Of a DNA stretch of 64,000 nucleotides, positions 22,265 to 32,866 are shown one piece after another (within the stretch, counting starts at the first letter, position 1; the number at the start of each line of letters is the position of its first letter). Source of the DNA: Elmis aenea (lineage: Eukaryota > Arthropoda > Insecta > Coleoptera > Elmidae); assembly GCA_947652605.1 (NCBI GenBank), contig OX393580.1, forward strand, positions 17,256,159-17,320,158, in the 5' to 3' direction. The notes under the pieces were generated by a model. It did no database searches. It saw only the letters and a list, made by a program, of their open reading frames with translations, and was not told the DNA's origin. The translations under genes were made by a program, and so were the position numbers.

Positions 22265-22681
22265 ATGCCCAAAATAATTGTTACGGTTACCATCGAGAAT
22301 GTGTTGTCGGCATCTACGAGTGAGCCTTCACCTTTGGTCGTAAAGGAGGAAAGGCAAGAAATCCCCCAAAACATCGCTACGAGTGAGCCCGTGCCTTCAC
22401 CTTTAGTCGTAAAGGAGGAAAGGCAAGAAATCCCCCAAAATATCGCTACGAGTGAGCCCGTGCCTTCGGCTTTAGTCCCAAAGGAGGAAAGGCAACAAAT
22501 GCCCCAACCCGCCGAAATCAAATGCCCCCAACTTGACCAACAATTCGTCCCGCAGTTTCAATTGACTGGATTCTTTTTTAACCGTAAAAAGAACCAGTGG
22601 GAATTTAAAAAATTCAAAAGAGCGGGCACAGGTAAACAAAGTCCCCGTCAGCCTTATTTCCATCCAAAACCGCGTTACTAG
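22265..22681 (+). CDS. Gag-position open frame with 23-residue tandem repeats
   Basis: The open stretch begins upstream at 22181, but MPKIIVTVTIEN at 22265 is the more natural start (about 138 codons). Residues after it contain three tandem units of the form SEPVPSPLVVKEERQEIPQN (69 bp at DNA level, first unit 6 bp shorter), a Pro/Glu-rich linker. The C-terminus is basic with Lys/Phe/Tyr-rich FFFNRKKNQWEFKKFKR and ends HPKPRY. It sits where gag begins in LTR elements. There is no zinc knuckle. It may be a gag remnant or a novel small protein; no family recognised. Confidence 0.4.
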   Translation: MPKIIVTVTIENVLSASTSEPSPLVVKEERQEIPQNIATSEPVPSPLVVKEERQEIPQNIATSEPVPSALVPKEERQQMPQPAEIKCPQLDQQFVPQFQLTGFFFNRKKNQWEFKKFKRAGTGKQSPRQPYFHPKPRY

Positions 22682-22948
22682 CTTTAAAAGCTAATACTCG
22701 GGAAGCCAAAATTTACGGCATTTTGTCACATTTTTTACGAACTTGGCTTTCCGACCTGTCTAGTCACTAAGTCCTAAATTTTTAATTTTCCCTTGCTCTA
22801 AATAAATATTTTATCTAAAGTGGTTCTTCCCTCTACAATGACGGTACAGTACCAATATGTTTAGATAATGTTTCGAATTTTGGTTCTTTGCGTTCTGTCG
22901 ATTTACTTAAACCGTATTTTTGAAAGTATTTGAGAGTGACTGGAATAC

Positions 22949-23233
22949 TTACTTTATTTGTTGTTGATCAGTTAGTGTGTTAACTTGTGGAAAGAACGGT
23001 ATTATCTTAGGAATATGATTCTTGTCGCTTGTGGTACTGCTTGTTGCAGATTTTAAAGGCAAAGCAGCTTGTTTTAAGTCAGGAGTTTTACTGTATTTTG
23101 TAGATTGGGGTCTTCTTTTTTTATGTTTGCTAGAGGGTGTTTTAAAGTTAGGAGCTTTACCCCTGGATCTTGATTTACTACCGTAAGGAGCACGCTCTGA
23201 GTAGTGTTGAGGCAGATGTATGAAATCTGTCAC
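22949..23233 (-). CDS. Opposite-strand exon-like open frame, basic protein
   Basis: On the minus strand, from MTDFIHLPQHY at 23233, a 94-codon frame is rich in Lys, Ser, Arg and Pro (RAPYGSKSRSRGKAPNF, PSSKHKKRRPQSTKY). It ends at a stop inside the sequence AAAGTAAGTATT, so a strong splice-donor consensus (GTAAGT) overlaps the end of the open stretch. Upstream on the minus strand a pyrimidine-rich CGTTCCCTATCGCAAG could be an acceptor. This resembles an internal exon of a gene read against the retroelement. No domain is recognised and chance remains possible. Confidence 0.25.
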   Translation of the reverse strand: MTDFIHLPQHYSERAPYGSKSRSRGKAPNFKTPSSKHKKRRPQSTKYSKTPDLKQAALPLKSATSSTTSDKNHIPKIIPFFPQVNTLTDQQQIK

Positions 23234-23836
23234 GACAAATTCTTGCGATAGGGAACGTATTAATCTAAATTATGTGCAAGAATCCTTTATAACGGTATTA
23301 CTAGAATCGTGTTCGACGTGTTCGTCGTTCTTTCGTCCCGTTTTTCTGCGAACGATTTGAAACACGATCTCAGTCGCTCATTGTTTTGAGAAGGAGTCTA
23401 CTTTTCGAAGGTTTTTGCGCGTTCTTGTTACCGATTTCTCGACGTTTACTTTTTATTGTTGGTTTAACCTTTTTCAAAAGTTCTGTGTCCGTTTGGCCGG
23501 AATATATTTAAACTATATACCCATAAAAATTGAAATTTACTTAAATGTTCATTTTATTGTGTTTAATATGAACAAAATAATAAAATTTTACAATTAAAAA
23601 TTTAAACTAATACCCATTAAATTTACTTAAATGTTTATTTTTAAATACATATATAAATTGTTTACTTAAAAAAAAAACGATTTCACGATGGTAGTAGACT
23701 TCCGGTAGTGCGTAGTTTTAATCTACCACAACCTGGCCTTGCTATCTCGCAAAGCAACTAACACACAAGTAAACATTTAAATATTTCGGTTAGATTTTTC
23801 TTCCAAATATTATTAAAAATGATACGTTCCTAATTG

Positions 23837-24015
23837 TCATAATTGGTTAAAATTTTTGTTTTTGAGCCATGTTAATTTTCTTCGTCGAAAAATAGAGTAA
23901 TGAGTTGTTGTATCCCCATGTTCAATTAGAGCGGCCACAGTTCCAAAATGATTGTAGTAATCAACTAGGTCCATGAAGCTATCTGGAGTACTTGTCACAA
24001 CCACTCCAATTATTA
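23837..24015 (-). CDS. Second opposite-strand exon-like open frame
   Basis: On the minus strand, immediately after a plausible acceptor AACTGGATGCAACTCAG, an open stretch reads VIIGVVVTSTPDSFMDLVDY, YNHFGTVAALIEHGD and ends near NFNQL. The hydrophobic pattern and the HFGTV segment are faintly reminiscent of an RNA-binding fold, but I do not claim homology. It lies 600 bp upstream, in minus-strand order, of the 22949-23233 frame, so both could belong to one captured gene fragment. Confidence 0.15.
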
Positions 24016-24889
24016 CCCTGAGTTGCATCCAGTTAATTTTTATATATATAAATTGATAAATTGATAAATATCATGCTATGCAAGTTTCAGTGAAAATTTA
24101 ATTTTTCTCGCATTATGATCGAGTTAACGATTTTTAATAACATAAATAAATACATGCACATAATTAAACGTTATACATTTTCAAAATCGCCTGCGAGCAC
24201 CACCAATTGGTTCGCCTTTTATCTTTTTATAAAATTTTGTAGTCGTACGTTTGCTTAAAGATTTCAACGAATTACCTTTGTGGTATTAACATGAGTGTCA
24301 TAACATATTATTATCATATTGTTATCGTGCAACGTCCAACTTATATTTTGATTTGTTTTACTTTGGCTTAATGTTTAATTTATTCTTGTTTATAGTATTC
24401 ACTCTACGAAGTGCTGTATTTTTTCACAATTACTTTTTAGAGTAACCTTATCATTTTCTTTGGTTCCTGAAAATATTTTTGCCTCAGAGGCACTGTTCAA
24501 CCTACAAATAAATTCGTTCAAACTGTTAACATCTGGTTTTAGTTAAGTCAATTTATTCTTTTTATGATATTTTTGATTAATTTTTAAAATTTAATTAGAT
24601 AAGGTGTTAAAATTTGAAGTGATCATTTCCTGCCATATCAATCTAAAAGTAAAGCAAATAAATACTTGCAGTAAAATAAAATCAATTTAAAACTACAATC
24701 TTTTTAAAGTTATGTTTACAAATAAAACTTTATAAAATTCTAAACAAGTTTAAAAACTTGTACGTAGCAAGGACACATGTATTTAACTTAAAGTATTCTC
24801 CTAAAAAATTAATTAGATGCAAATTTTGAAATTTTGGTTATAATGAAATACCGAACTAAAATATTTTAGTTTACACCCATCATGAATGG

Positions 24890-26760
24890 GAACAGACGAA
24901 CTAGTGGCCCGCATATTTAAATTTTGTATTTACGATCACCATTATTGGATATGTAGATTGCTTTCTTTAGGAACCTTAAACTCGCTCTCGAGTTGGTGAT
25001 TAATGAACCCTTAGGGTAGGAATTTATTTTCTGGTTTCGCCGTAACCAGTGTTCACAGATTATTAGCCATGTTTCCACCCCGAGCTACTAGAAGCTACTA
25101 CCTCAGGACCCTTACAAGGCCAACGAAGTCCGAAAATAAAACCGCTCTGGAACGTTTTTGTCCGGAGGAACCTGTCTCGAGTACTGGGTTTTTATTTCAT
25201 CTTCCACCCTCCCGATCTATCGAGACACCACCTTGATGCGGACATGGTCCTAATTTGGTATTAATCCATGGGGGAAGATTCAACGTAGATGGACGTTGTC
25301 ACCGTTCATGGACTAAGTCGCAAACCCCAGGACTACGAGTCACCCTATGTGTTAACCGACGTGTGGTCTAGTTCGTGCGCGAGACCACCGCGTGTTTAGT
25401 AACTTTGTAACAGTAACGATAAACTTTTAGTTATCAAGTAATGGCGTCCGCGTTAGGACGAGCTACTAGTTAAAAAGACATTTTTGTGCATTAGGACGAG
25501 CTACTAGTTAAAGAGACATTTTTCGCGCCAACGAATGGTTATTAGTAAATGGAATTTCGTACGCATCGTTAGCGTACCGTATGTATTTGGTACAAAGACC
25601 AATGTTATCAGCAGTAACAATCACATCCCCCCAGTTCGGGCTTCCGACCCGCACAGTATTGGACGAAGCTCGTCGCTGCTAATGTTTTAGCTGCAATCTA
25701 CTTCAAAGTTAGCTTATGGATGGCCGTAAGCAGTCTATAAACGTCCCCGTTACTGCGGGCTGAAGACCCAAGAATCGTCCATTAATCCAGGAACCTGCGT
25801 ATCGTTATTTATTGAGAGAGAACACGCTGGACGATTGAGTAGCACCCATTTTTAAGAAGTTTTTACAACGTTATGATGTATGAAGAGGCTTTTACCCATT
25901 GTTATGAAGATTAGAAGAATACAAGAAGATTTTTAAGAAGTTTTTACGAAAAAGAAACATAAAATGTGTTAAGACGTTATAAAAAGCCATAACAAGTTAT
26001 AAAAAGTTTAAGAAGTTTACGTAGTTGTACGTAAGAATCAACCATTGGGGGATGGTGTTTTAATGTTTTAATGTGTTAAGTATTAAAGTTGCCCTAGTTG
26101 AGGCCACCACGGGATCTACCTAAAACTGCAGACAGGGTGGATCGCCTCTGCCTAAAACCAGAGACCTCTTTCAAGCTCACCCTCCGCTTCTGATACCCAA
26201 GCCTGAGGATGATTTCGGTGGTCGCTTGAAACGAGTCCCGTTAGTGTAAAGAGGATCCTGCACTTATATAAAGGAGATAAGTGTCTAGTTATAGTTTATT
26301 GAATTCTATTGAGTATTGTTATTATTGAGATTTATTGAGACATGTCGATTTTGTGAGTATTATTGTTGCTTAGGCCTAAGACGGTGGTGTTTCTGGATTA
26401 TCCACCGGGTGGGCTGTTGTTACATATCGACGTATTTTTGGATTTTTCTATAAAGATCGCCTGATCAACGATTCTTTAAAATCCCAAAAATAGCCTGTCA
26501 TATGTACCATCAGTTGGAGTTTATCTCTTTACTGAGTGGGGTGCGCTCAGTAACACGCGTTCTCCATTTTGGAGTGTTCCCATGTTAGATGTTATATGCC
26601 TAAATGGATGCCCATGTTAGATGTTGTATGCCTAAATGGATGTTTTGTTAGTGTTCTCTATGTTTATTGATTATTGATTTTTGTATTTTGTGTTCGAGGG
26701 CAACGCCTCGTAGATAGAGGTTACTTTTGTGTATAATGAATTTTTATGGTCGTAATTTGG
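24890..26760. other. GC-richer non-coding block inside the LTR element
   Basis: Where pol would be expected the sequence is stop-rich in all frames yet more GC-rich than the window. It contains an imperfect tandem pair around TTAGGACGAGCTACTAGTTA (25452-25535), a pair around TGTTAGATGTTRTATGCC with CCTAAATGGATG (about 26582-26642), a promoter-like CTTATATAAAGG at about 26264, and a large imperfect hairpin at about 26413-26510 (arms TATTTTTGG and CCAAAAATA). It could be a decayed second LTR or a structured RNA region. Confidence 0.45.
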
Positions 26761-27872
26761 TATCCTGCTGATACAAACTTAAAAGTAATTATTATGTTAA
26801 CTATATTCTTTAATTTTTAGTAATTTTATGACTAAACTTTTTGATAGTCAGTTACGAGTCTATATTAACCTGATGATGCAATAATTCTTAGTTTTCATTC
26901 AGTCGAGTTTTTTCATATCAGTAACTTCCTTTATAGTAAAAGTTGTAACCGGATGTGTCGGCATCCAAGATATTTTTATCGCTTGTGCGTAAAATTAAGC
27001 GCCATTCTTATGGTCCACGTTAGTATCCGGAACGCAGAATGTTACAAAGGTATCAGTTGTTAGCTTATTCAATTTGTACGAATTTCTTTACAATTAAAGA
27101 CAGTTTGTGGACCTTTGATAACAAATGAACGAAAAGAATGTTTATAGTTTCCAATATTCTTCCCTGTTAGGTAGATATAACACAAAGAATCACATTCTTT
27201 TCCTGCGTTGTTTTCGAATTTTAAACTTTGTCAATAATTGCTATATTTTTTTTTATTTAGCAGTGTGTGTTACCAAAAATTCTTTCCAAGTATTTTGCGA
27301 ACGTCAGTCAGGCAATACTGGTGTGATAATCTCTTCGACTAGAATACAATTCGTTCTGCTATCGATTGAGTATGCTCAACCACCTACGAATACGTTATCA
27401 GTACATGTTGTACTCTGAAATATTATTTTCATTAGAGCCTACCAATCGAATCAGCTAAAATTTCCACTTAAGTCTGACTCTGACTTTTCGTTCACAATTC
27501 TTTGGTCTGAACTACGCTTAAAGCCACACGCTATAATAACTTTTCTGTCTTCGTTCAATTATCCAGTCAATGAATATTTTTTTTTATTATCCAATTAAAA
27601 CCCAAGTCTTTAGGAATCTTTGGTCCACAACGAAAGTTATTACAATTTGTTACATGATTAGGTTGAACAAATATATTACGACAGAATTGAATATGCTCCA
27701 TCTGCATCACCTCGACTGCTTAACAGTCTAACACTGCTTTGATTCTTCATGTACTAGATTTTGTTGCATCACTTGTAATATATATTCTGTTTTATGTTAG
27801 TTTTTTTTTTTTAACGTAGATTTATCAAGTATCCTTGGCCTTCCGCCGTTTAGCTATACTATTTTTACTACT

Positions 27873-28360
27873 ATGCTATCACACAGGAAGCATTTGTTAT
27901 CCAGGATATGCACATATCTTTGTAATTCACGATTACTTTTAGTGGGAATTTGGTTGACCCGCATAGTAAGCGGAGCGCCGGAAGACATAAAGGTATCAGC
28001 TGGTTCGTTTATTCAGTTTCTTCCAAACATAACGCTTTATGAAGCGAATGTTCCTATAATTTTTAAAAAATTGAGGATAGCTCATGGAACTTTGAGAATA
28101 ATTGTAAAAAGACATATTGCAACCGAGATAACGTCTCCTGTCATTATTTGTCTAGCTTTAGAAACTGGATAAGTACGCTCGAACCGTCGCGTACAGAACC
28201 TTCGTCTGATCCTGCACTCCTGCTTAGTAATATAGCATTAGTCATGTCGTTTCTTAGTTTGTACTCTTGTTTTATTTTTTTACGTAGATTGTTCATACGT
28301 CCAGGCTGCCTACGAATAGTTCGCGATGGACGACAAATAGTCGCCCGCCTTTACCGTTAA
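27873..28360 (+). pseudogene. Env-like gene with internal deletion
   Basis: Two overlapping frames just upstream of the 3' LTR occupy the env position. The first (27873-28172) starts MLSHRKHLLSR with a hydrophobic stretch resembling a signal peptide, followed by a possible ectodomain start containing one N-x-T site (PNITLYEANVPIIF). The second (28148-28360) holds a hydrophobic segment (IALVMSFLSLYSCFIFL) followed by basic residues, like a transmembrane anchor and cytoplasmic tail. The several hundred residues normally between are absent and the frame changes, so this is a broken gene. TATCACACAG near 27880 could be the splice acceptor. Similarity to errantivirus envelope proteins is inferred from layout rather than a firm match. 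Confidence 0.4.
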
Positions 28361-28659
28361 CTGGGCCTAGGGGGAAACTCGACCAATGTCCAGTCTCGTG
28401 GAACGTCCAGGCGTTCCCCGATTCTGGTGGTTACGTTACTCCCACCAGTACAGCTATCGCTACAACTTCAGACTTTTTCCTGCTTCACAGAAAAAACCGA
28501 TTGTCCTACAAATTCTAGGCATCCTCGACCCTTGGCACCTATGAGTTGTGATTTCTACATACCCATGTTACCACCGACGAATGTTCGCTAAAAGCCCCGA
28601 TTTTTTTCAAATGTTGTTGTTTTAAGTCCGGGGTCGGACTTCGTTCGTACCGGGGCGTG

Positions 28660-29251
28660 TGTCGCGCTAGTGAATCACATCTCATAAAACGCTTATGCTA
28701 ATCTACCAACTTTAATAGTTTAGACCATGTTGGTTGTGGTATTGGTTAAGAGGTTTAGATCGTTCGGTTTTGGAACGACTTATATGATGTCATCTGCACA
28801 CGCGTAGTGTTTTGTAAAATGCGTTATTTTGGAAAATGTCGAGGTCGACAAACAAATTGTTATTTCATTGAAAATGTCAAGGTTAACAAATAACTTGTTA
28901 TTTGACATTGATCCAATAACCACATCCTGATTTTGGTCAAATTGTTTATTAACAATAGTTTTAACAAAACATGTTATTGTAAAATTAAGCCTTGAATCTT
29001 GGTATAAAAGAAGCCCAAAAATACACAGGAAGATCAGAATCTAATGTCGATTCATGGTGTATCTCTGGGCTCCGACCAAGTGAAAATAACCATGTATTTC
29101 TTCATGTTATCCTTCATGTAAGTTGTTTTACTTATTAATAAACTTGTTGTTATATTTCAAACTGTTGTGCTTAATGGCTTAACCCCCTGATCCCGAATCG
29201 TTGATGTACCTCTCAACCGTTACTACGGTACTGCAAAGGCCGTATGTAACA
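28660..29251 (+). repeat. 3' long terminal repeat
   Basis: 592 bp, identical by eye to the 5' LTR; TATAAAA at 29003-29009 and AATAAA at 29137-29142. The interior just before it is GC-rich (GTACCGGGGCGTG) and lacks an obvious long polypurine tract. The pogo transposase coding sequence resumes immediately after. Confidence 0.92.
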
Positions 29252-29252
29252 T

Positions 29253-30418
29253 AATGGACGAAACAGGCATGCAACTAAACAATAAACCTGGACAGGTTAT
29301 TGCAGAAAATTTCTTGTTGTAACGCTGAAGGCTCGTTCCTACCGCCTGCATGTATTTTCAAAGGAAAAAACAAGAAAGCTGAATTCGAAGACGGAATGCC
29401 TCCTGGTTCGGTTGTATATATGAATCAAAAATCTGCTTACATTAGCGCTACGTTGTTTTTAAACTGGTTGAAGGGCCATTTTACACCCAGAAAACCAAGT
29501 GGAAAAGTACTATTAATTTTGGATGGCCATTCAACTCATTGCAACTCCGTTGAAATGCTGGAATATGCGGAAGAACATAAAATAATATTGTTGTGCCTTC
29601 CCAGCCACACAACCCAATTTCTTTAACCTTTAGACAGAGCATTCTTCCACAGTTTAAAGTCTAACTACGCTAAATCTTGTAACTTGTATATTAAGACAAA
29701 TCCAACCAGAAAAATCAACAGGATGGTATTTGGGCAATTATTGTCAGAAGCTTGGTCGAAATCAGCTACTGTGGAGAATGGGGCATCAGCTTTTAGGGCA
29801 ACTGGTATCTACCCGTACAATCCAAATGCCATTCCCGATTACGCTTTCTTGAACGAATTTCCACAAGCTACTAATGCTATGGAAGAACCAGAACCTACCT
29901 TACCTAGTTTTTCACAAGCAGCCAATGAAACGACTCCCTTAAAAGACACGCCATGCACAATGTTAAATAAAATTAATCCAATCCCTAGCACGTCATCAGG
30001 TGCGGTCCAGCAAGCAAAGAAACGTGGTAAACAAGTTGCCGCAATTTTGACATCCTCTCATAATATTGACACAAAAAAAAGTATCGAAGCAAAAAAACGT
30101 AAGTTGGAAGAATCTCGAGCAACTAAAGCACTACAACGTGTTAAAAATGGAGACAGACCCAAACCTAATAAAGTTCTGGATGACTTATCTTCGGATGGAA
30201 GTTTTTCTGATTTTGTGGCCCAAGAATCTGACGACAGTCCTGAGGAAGACGACAATAACGCTGAATGCGTGGGATGTGGGGAGCAGTACATCTGTACATC
30301 GAAACAAGACGACTGGGTTCGATGTGTCACATGTGATAAATGGTTTCACGAGGGATGTTCAAAATTTTTGAACGTATGTGATCTTTGTGGAAAAGTTTCA
30401 CGCCCGAAAAAGAAATAA
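29253..30418 (+). pseudogene. Pogo/Tigger-like transposase, catalytic half with C-terminal PHD finger
   Basis: The sequence resumes at ATGGACGAAACAGGC (MDETGMQLNNKPGQVIAE), the first catalytic Asp region. A deletion of about 20 codons and a frameshift follow, then SCCNAEGSFLPPACIFKGKN, VLLILDGHSTHCN (second Asp), and SHTTQFL-stop-PLDRAFFHSL with the third Asp; the stop (TAA at 29624-29626) replaces the usual Gln. From 29684 a 244-codon frame carries AFRATGIYPYNPNAIPDYAF, the usual end of the DDE_1 domain, then an acidic linker. It ends in a PHD finger (30262-30390) with spacing C-x2-C-x15-C-x2-C-x4-H-x2-C-x6-C-x2-C. PHD fingers bind histone tails, so the tail may guide insertion to chromatin (inference). 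Confidence 0.88.
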
Positions 30419-31305
30419 AATTTCATCCTATTATCTTTAAGACCTGTATTTTTACATGGGCCATGACCCCCTTAATGGGTCATCTCTCCCGGATAATCCG
30501 GGTTAGATGGCCATATGCACGAGTTGCAGTTTATTTATTTTTGTGAGAAAGTTCGCGATTGTTTTTGTATTTTACTATTACATTATAATTTTGTATGTAT
30601 TGACTTTGGAAATATATTGTTTTACTTTGGATACCTGTTAAATTTACAATGTACCGATTGTTTTAAAAAAAGTGGGTCATCACTCCCCGAATTACCCTAC
30701 TTGGGTATGATAATGACAACCAATTACAACACAGAACGATAACACAAGCAAATACGGGACACGTGCAAAAACGCTTATCCAGAATGACAAAAATATCGTC
30801 AGTCTGTTTGTTATGCTTTACTAATAGTTCCTAAAAGTTTTCTTGGAAGTGCCACGGTACAATTCAAAAAATAAACGGTGTTCCGTTTTTTCCCGTGGTT
30901 CCGTTCTTCCCCGGGTTCCCCTACCACTACCATACCATTTACAAAAAAAAAATTAACTATGTCAAAAAACCGATTTTGCAACCTTGAAAGCCGATTAAAG
31001 TAAGCTAATTAAAGTTGACAAAAACGTTTTTCGGATACTTGTTGACATATTAGAAATCAAATTATGCAGGTCATGCATGGCACACTTAATAAAAAAATAT
31101 TTTCGTCCAAAAATTATTTGAGCCTATGAAAATGAACCAAAATAGTGCAGTTATATTCAAAATTGCTTCCTCTTTCCAAAAACGTAAAAATATAATACAG
31201 GGTGTTTCAATTGAATAAAAAAAGTTTGGGTCATTTCCTTCGAAACCGGAAGTGAGAAAATAGTGTACATATGTTTAAATATTCCGGTTTTTTACATATA
31301 TAAAA

Positions 31306-31765
31306 CAGGGCTAGAAACCGAAAAAAATTTTGGTTAACGGTTAACCGAAATCAAGAACTTTATTTTTATAACGGTTTTTGTTGAAAAACCGTTTTCTTCC
31401 GTAAAAAACCGGTTTTGAAAAAACCGGTTAATTTAACCGGTTTTTAACATTATTCAGATTTGGAATGCAAAGTATAAAAAGATATTATCTATTTATAATT
31501 TTATAATATATGTACAATCAAGCATTCAGTAATTACTTTTGGTAAACTAATCACATTTAATACAGATTTTGTATTTTTTCAAAATAATTTTTATTAAAAA
31601 GAGATGTTTAAAAAACCGGTTTTTTATTATTTTGGTTAAAGGTTACCGTTTTTTTTTGCCTTTAAAAATAACGGTTTCGGTTTCGGTTAAAAATCACAAT
31701 TTTGGACAAAAAATAAAGGTTAACCGGTTTTTTAAACCGGTTTAAAAAACCGGTTTCATGCCCTG
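31306..31765. mobile_element. hAT MITE (CAGGGC...GAAACCG tips) inside foldback arm
   Basis: Tips CAGGGCTAGAAACCG and CGGTTTCATGCCCTG are inverted. The interior is largely made of AACCGG, CCGGTTTTTT and GGTTAACCG motifs on both strands. Flanking TATATAAA and TATATAAT give a near-match 8-bp duplication (7 of 8, offset by one base). It interrupts the right arm of foldback element C copy 1. Confidence 0.75.
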
Positions 31766-31850
31766 TATATAATATGTCTTAAATTTCATTTATCTAAAAT
31801 CAAAACTAAAGAAAAAAAGGGGGAGTACCAGAGCTTAGTTACACCCGGTA

Positions 31851-32638
31851 TGAGATACCTGGAGTTGAAATTTTTAACTTGGAAAAATGAGTACAGTATA
31901 TTTTCAAAGTTTCTACTGCAGTTTCCTAAAAAAACCTAATTTTGGCCTTTGGAACTCTCATTTTTGGTCACAATTTAAAATATCTTTTTTCGCATCTAAG
32001 TTTAGCATTAGCACCTCATACTCATTATTGTTTAGTTGCTTTATGTTTAATACAATGTAATTATTGTTATTAGACAATCTGTCGCTTGCAGGCGTCTAGC
32101 TCGAAACCTTTCAAAAGTTTCTTCTTGGACAAAACGTTTAACCATATAATTTACTGGCTCGAGATCGTAAACAAAATGTTAAGGCATGTTTATCTATGAT
32201 CTAAAAGAGTGTTCTTAAACATTTGGGTCACGCCAAATACTAAACAATAATCGGGTACTGCACACATTACACGCAATCACCATGCACACATTTTTAAATG
32301 AGATAAACTTATAGAGTATAATAAATCCGGCCGAAGTATTTTCGACCACAACCCGCGGGCTATTTTACACACAACACTTGCAATTTAAACAAGTGACCTT
32401 AAGTTGGCTAATACTTAATTTATATTATTTAAATAACTAAATCAAATAAATTAGCTAATTGATTTAATACATGTATGTACATATGTTTAATTAAATTTAT
32501 CCAAGGATAAGACGATAAAGTCCACATGAAATATGTCGTACGTCAGCAGAAGTATCTATGACATAATTCAGTGCAGTATTTTCTAGAAATATCGTTAATT
32601 GCTGGGAATATTAAACTAAAAGTAATTATTGTATCACG
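31851..32638. other. No recognisable gene
   Basis: No element ends or coding resemblance visible. Confidence 0.45.
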
Positions 32639-32866
32639 TACAGGGTGGACCAAATTTGAATGTTTTACGGGGTATCCCGGTTACAGCAATAGTTTGCTAT
32701 TTTTTTGAGAAAAAAACACCAGTTTAATCAGATTTTTTAAATCGCTTTCGATTTTGGCGTACAGACAAAAAATAAATTGTTTTAATTTTTGGCAATTTAC
32801 TACAAATTCTTTATTTACATAAAAGGGAATTATTTTAACTTTTGAAAAACATAATATACCCACCTA

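Larger units (their letters stand above)
21469..29251 (+). mobile_element. LTR retroelement without visible polymerase (LARD-like), 7.8 kb
   Basis: Two 592-bp direct repeats bound a 6.6-kb interior. The outer ends are TGTCGCGC and GTATGTAACA, the TG...CA rule. It interrupts a pogo transposase between NIFN and MDETG codons. Flanking bases are similar (TTAATAT before, TAATGG after) but not a perfect target duplication. The interior holds a short gag-position open frame, two opposite-strand exon-like frames, a GC-richer non-coding block and a deleted env-like gene. I find no protease, reverse transcriptase, RNase H or integrase motif, so it must rely on enzymes supplied by another element. The env-like remnant hints at a Ty3/gypsy errantivirus-type ancestor. 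Confidence 0.85.
20491..30697 (+). mobile_element. Pogo/Tigger-like transposon with PHD-finger transposase, split by LTR element
   Basis: Tips GGGTAAATGTGGGTGAGATG (left) and, reversed, GGGTAATTCGGGGAGTGATG (right) are flanked by TA (20489-20490, 30698-30699). Subterminal motifs of the form GGGTGAGATGGCC / GGGTCATCTCTCC recur at both ends. The transposase gene lies on the plus strand in two halves, 20915-21468 and 29253-30418, separated by the LTR element. Excluding it the transposon is about 2.4 kb, normal for a Tigger-type element. Confidence 0.88.
19808..30921. mobile_element. Pogo-like MITE (GGGGAACCC tips) split by a second pogo element
   Basis: The left tip GGGGAACCCTGGGCAGAACGG-like sequence and the reverse complement of the right tip GGGGAACCCGGGGAAGAACGG correspond with few mismatches. 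TA follows the right tip (30922-30923); the left TA appears eroded to T. Comparison with the intact foldback arms shows the host sequence AACCACATA-CCACTACC is interrupted exactly here. Outside the nested transposon only about 900 bp remain, rich in GGGGCAGAAAGGACC-like subterminal motifs (20000-20035, 20300-20350). No coding sequence. Confidence 0.65.
18968..31848. mobile_element. Foldback element family C copy 1, disrupted by nested insertions
   Basis: The left end CCGGGCTAACTGAGTTCTGG and the right end (ACTCAG-like GCTTAGTTACACCCGG) are inverted, each next to TA. Inward, TTTCTTTAGTTTTGATTTTA at about 19008 mirrors TAAAATCAAAACTAAAGAAA at about 31795. The arms are collinear with copy 2 at 32867-33485, which is only 619 bp, so some 11.5 kb here is nested insertion. 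A secondary palindrome at 19470-19745 lies in the left arm. Non-coding. Confidence 0.75.

Noticed and set aside
22252..22663. Minus-strand open frames of 89 and 63 codons over the gag-position frame
   Set aside because: They are antisense shadows of the tandem-repeat coding region on the plus strand.
21461..29260. A clean target-site duplication for the LTR element
   Set aside because: The flanks TTAATAT and TAATGG are only similar; I could not define identical 4-6 bp copies, so none is claimed.
31195..31215. A further CAGGGTGTTTC tip as a separate MITE end
   Set aside because: The same bases occur inside family C copy 2 (AACACCCTATAT near 33040, opposite strand), so they are internal to family C and not an insertion end.
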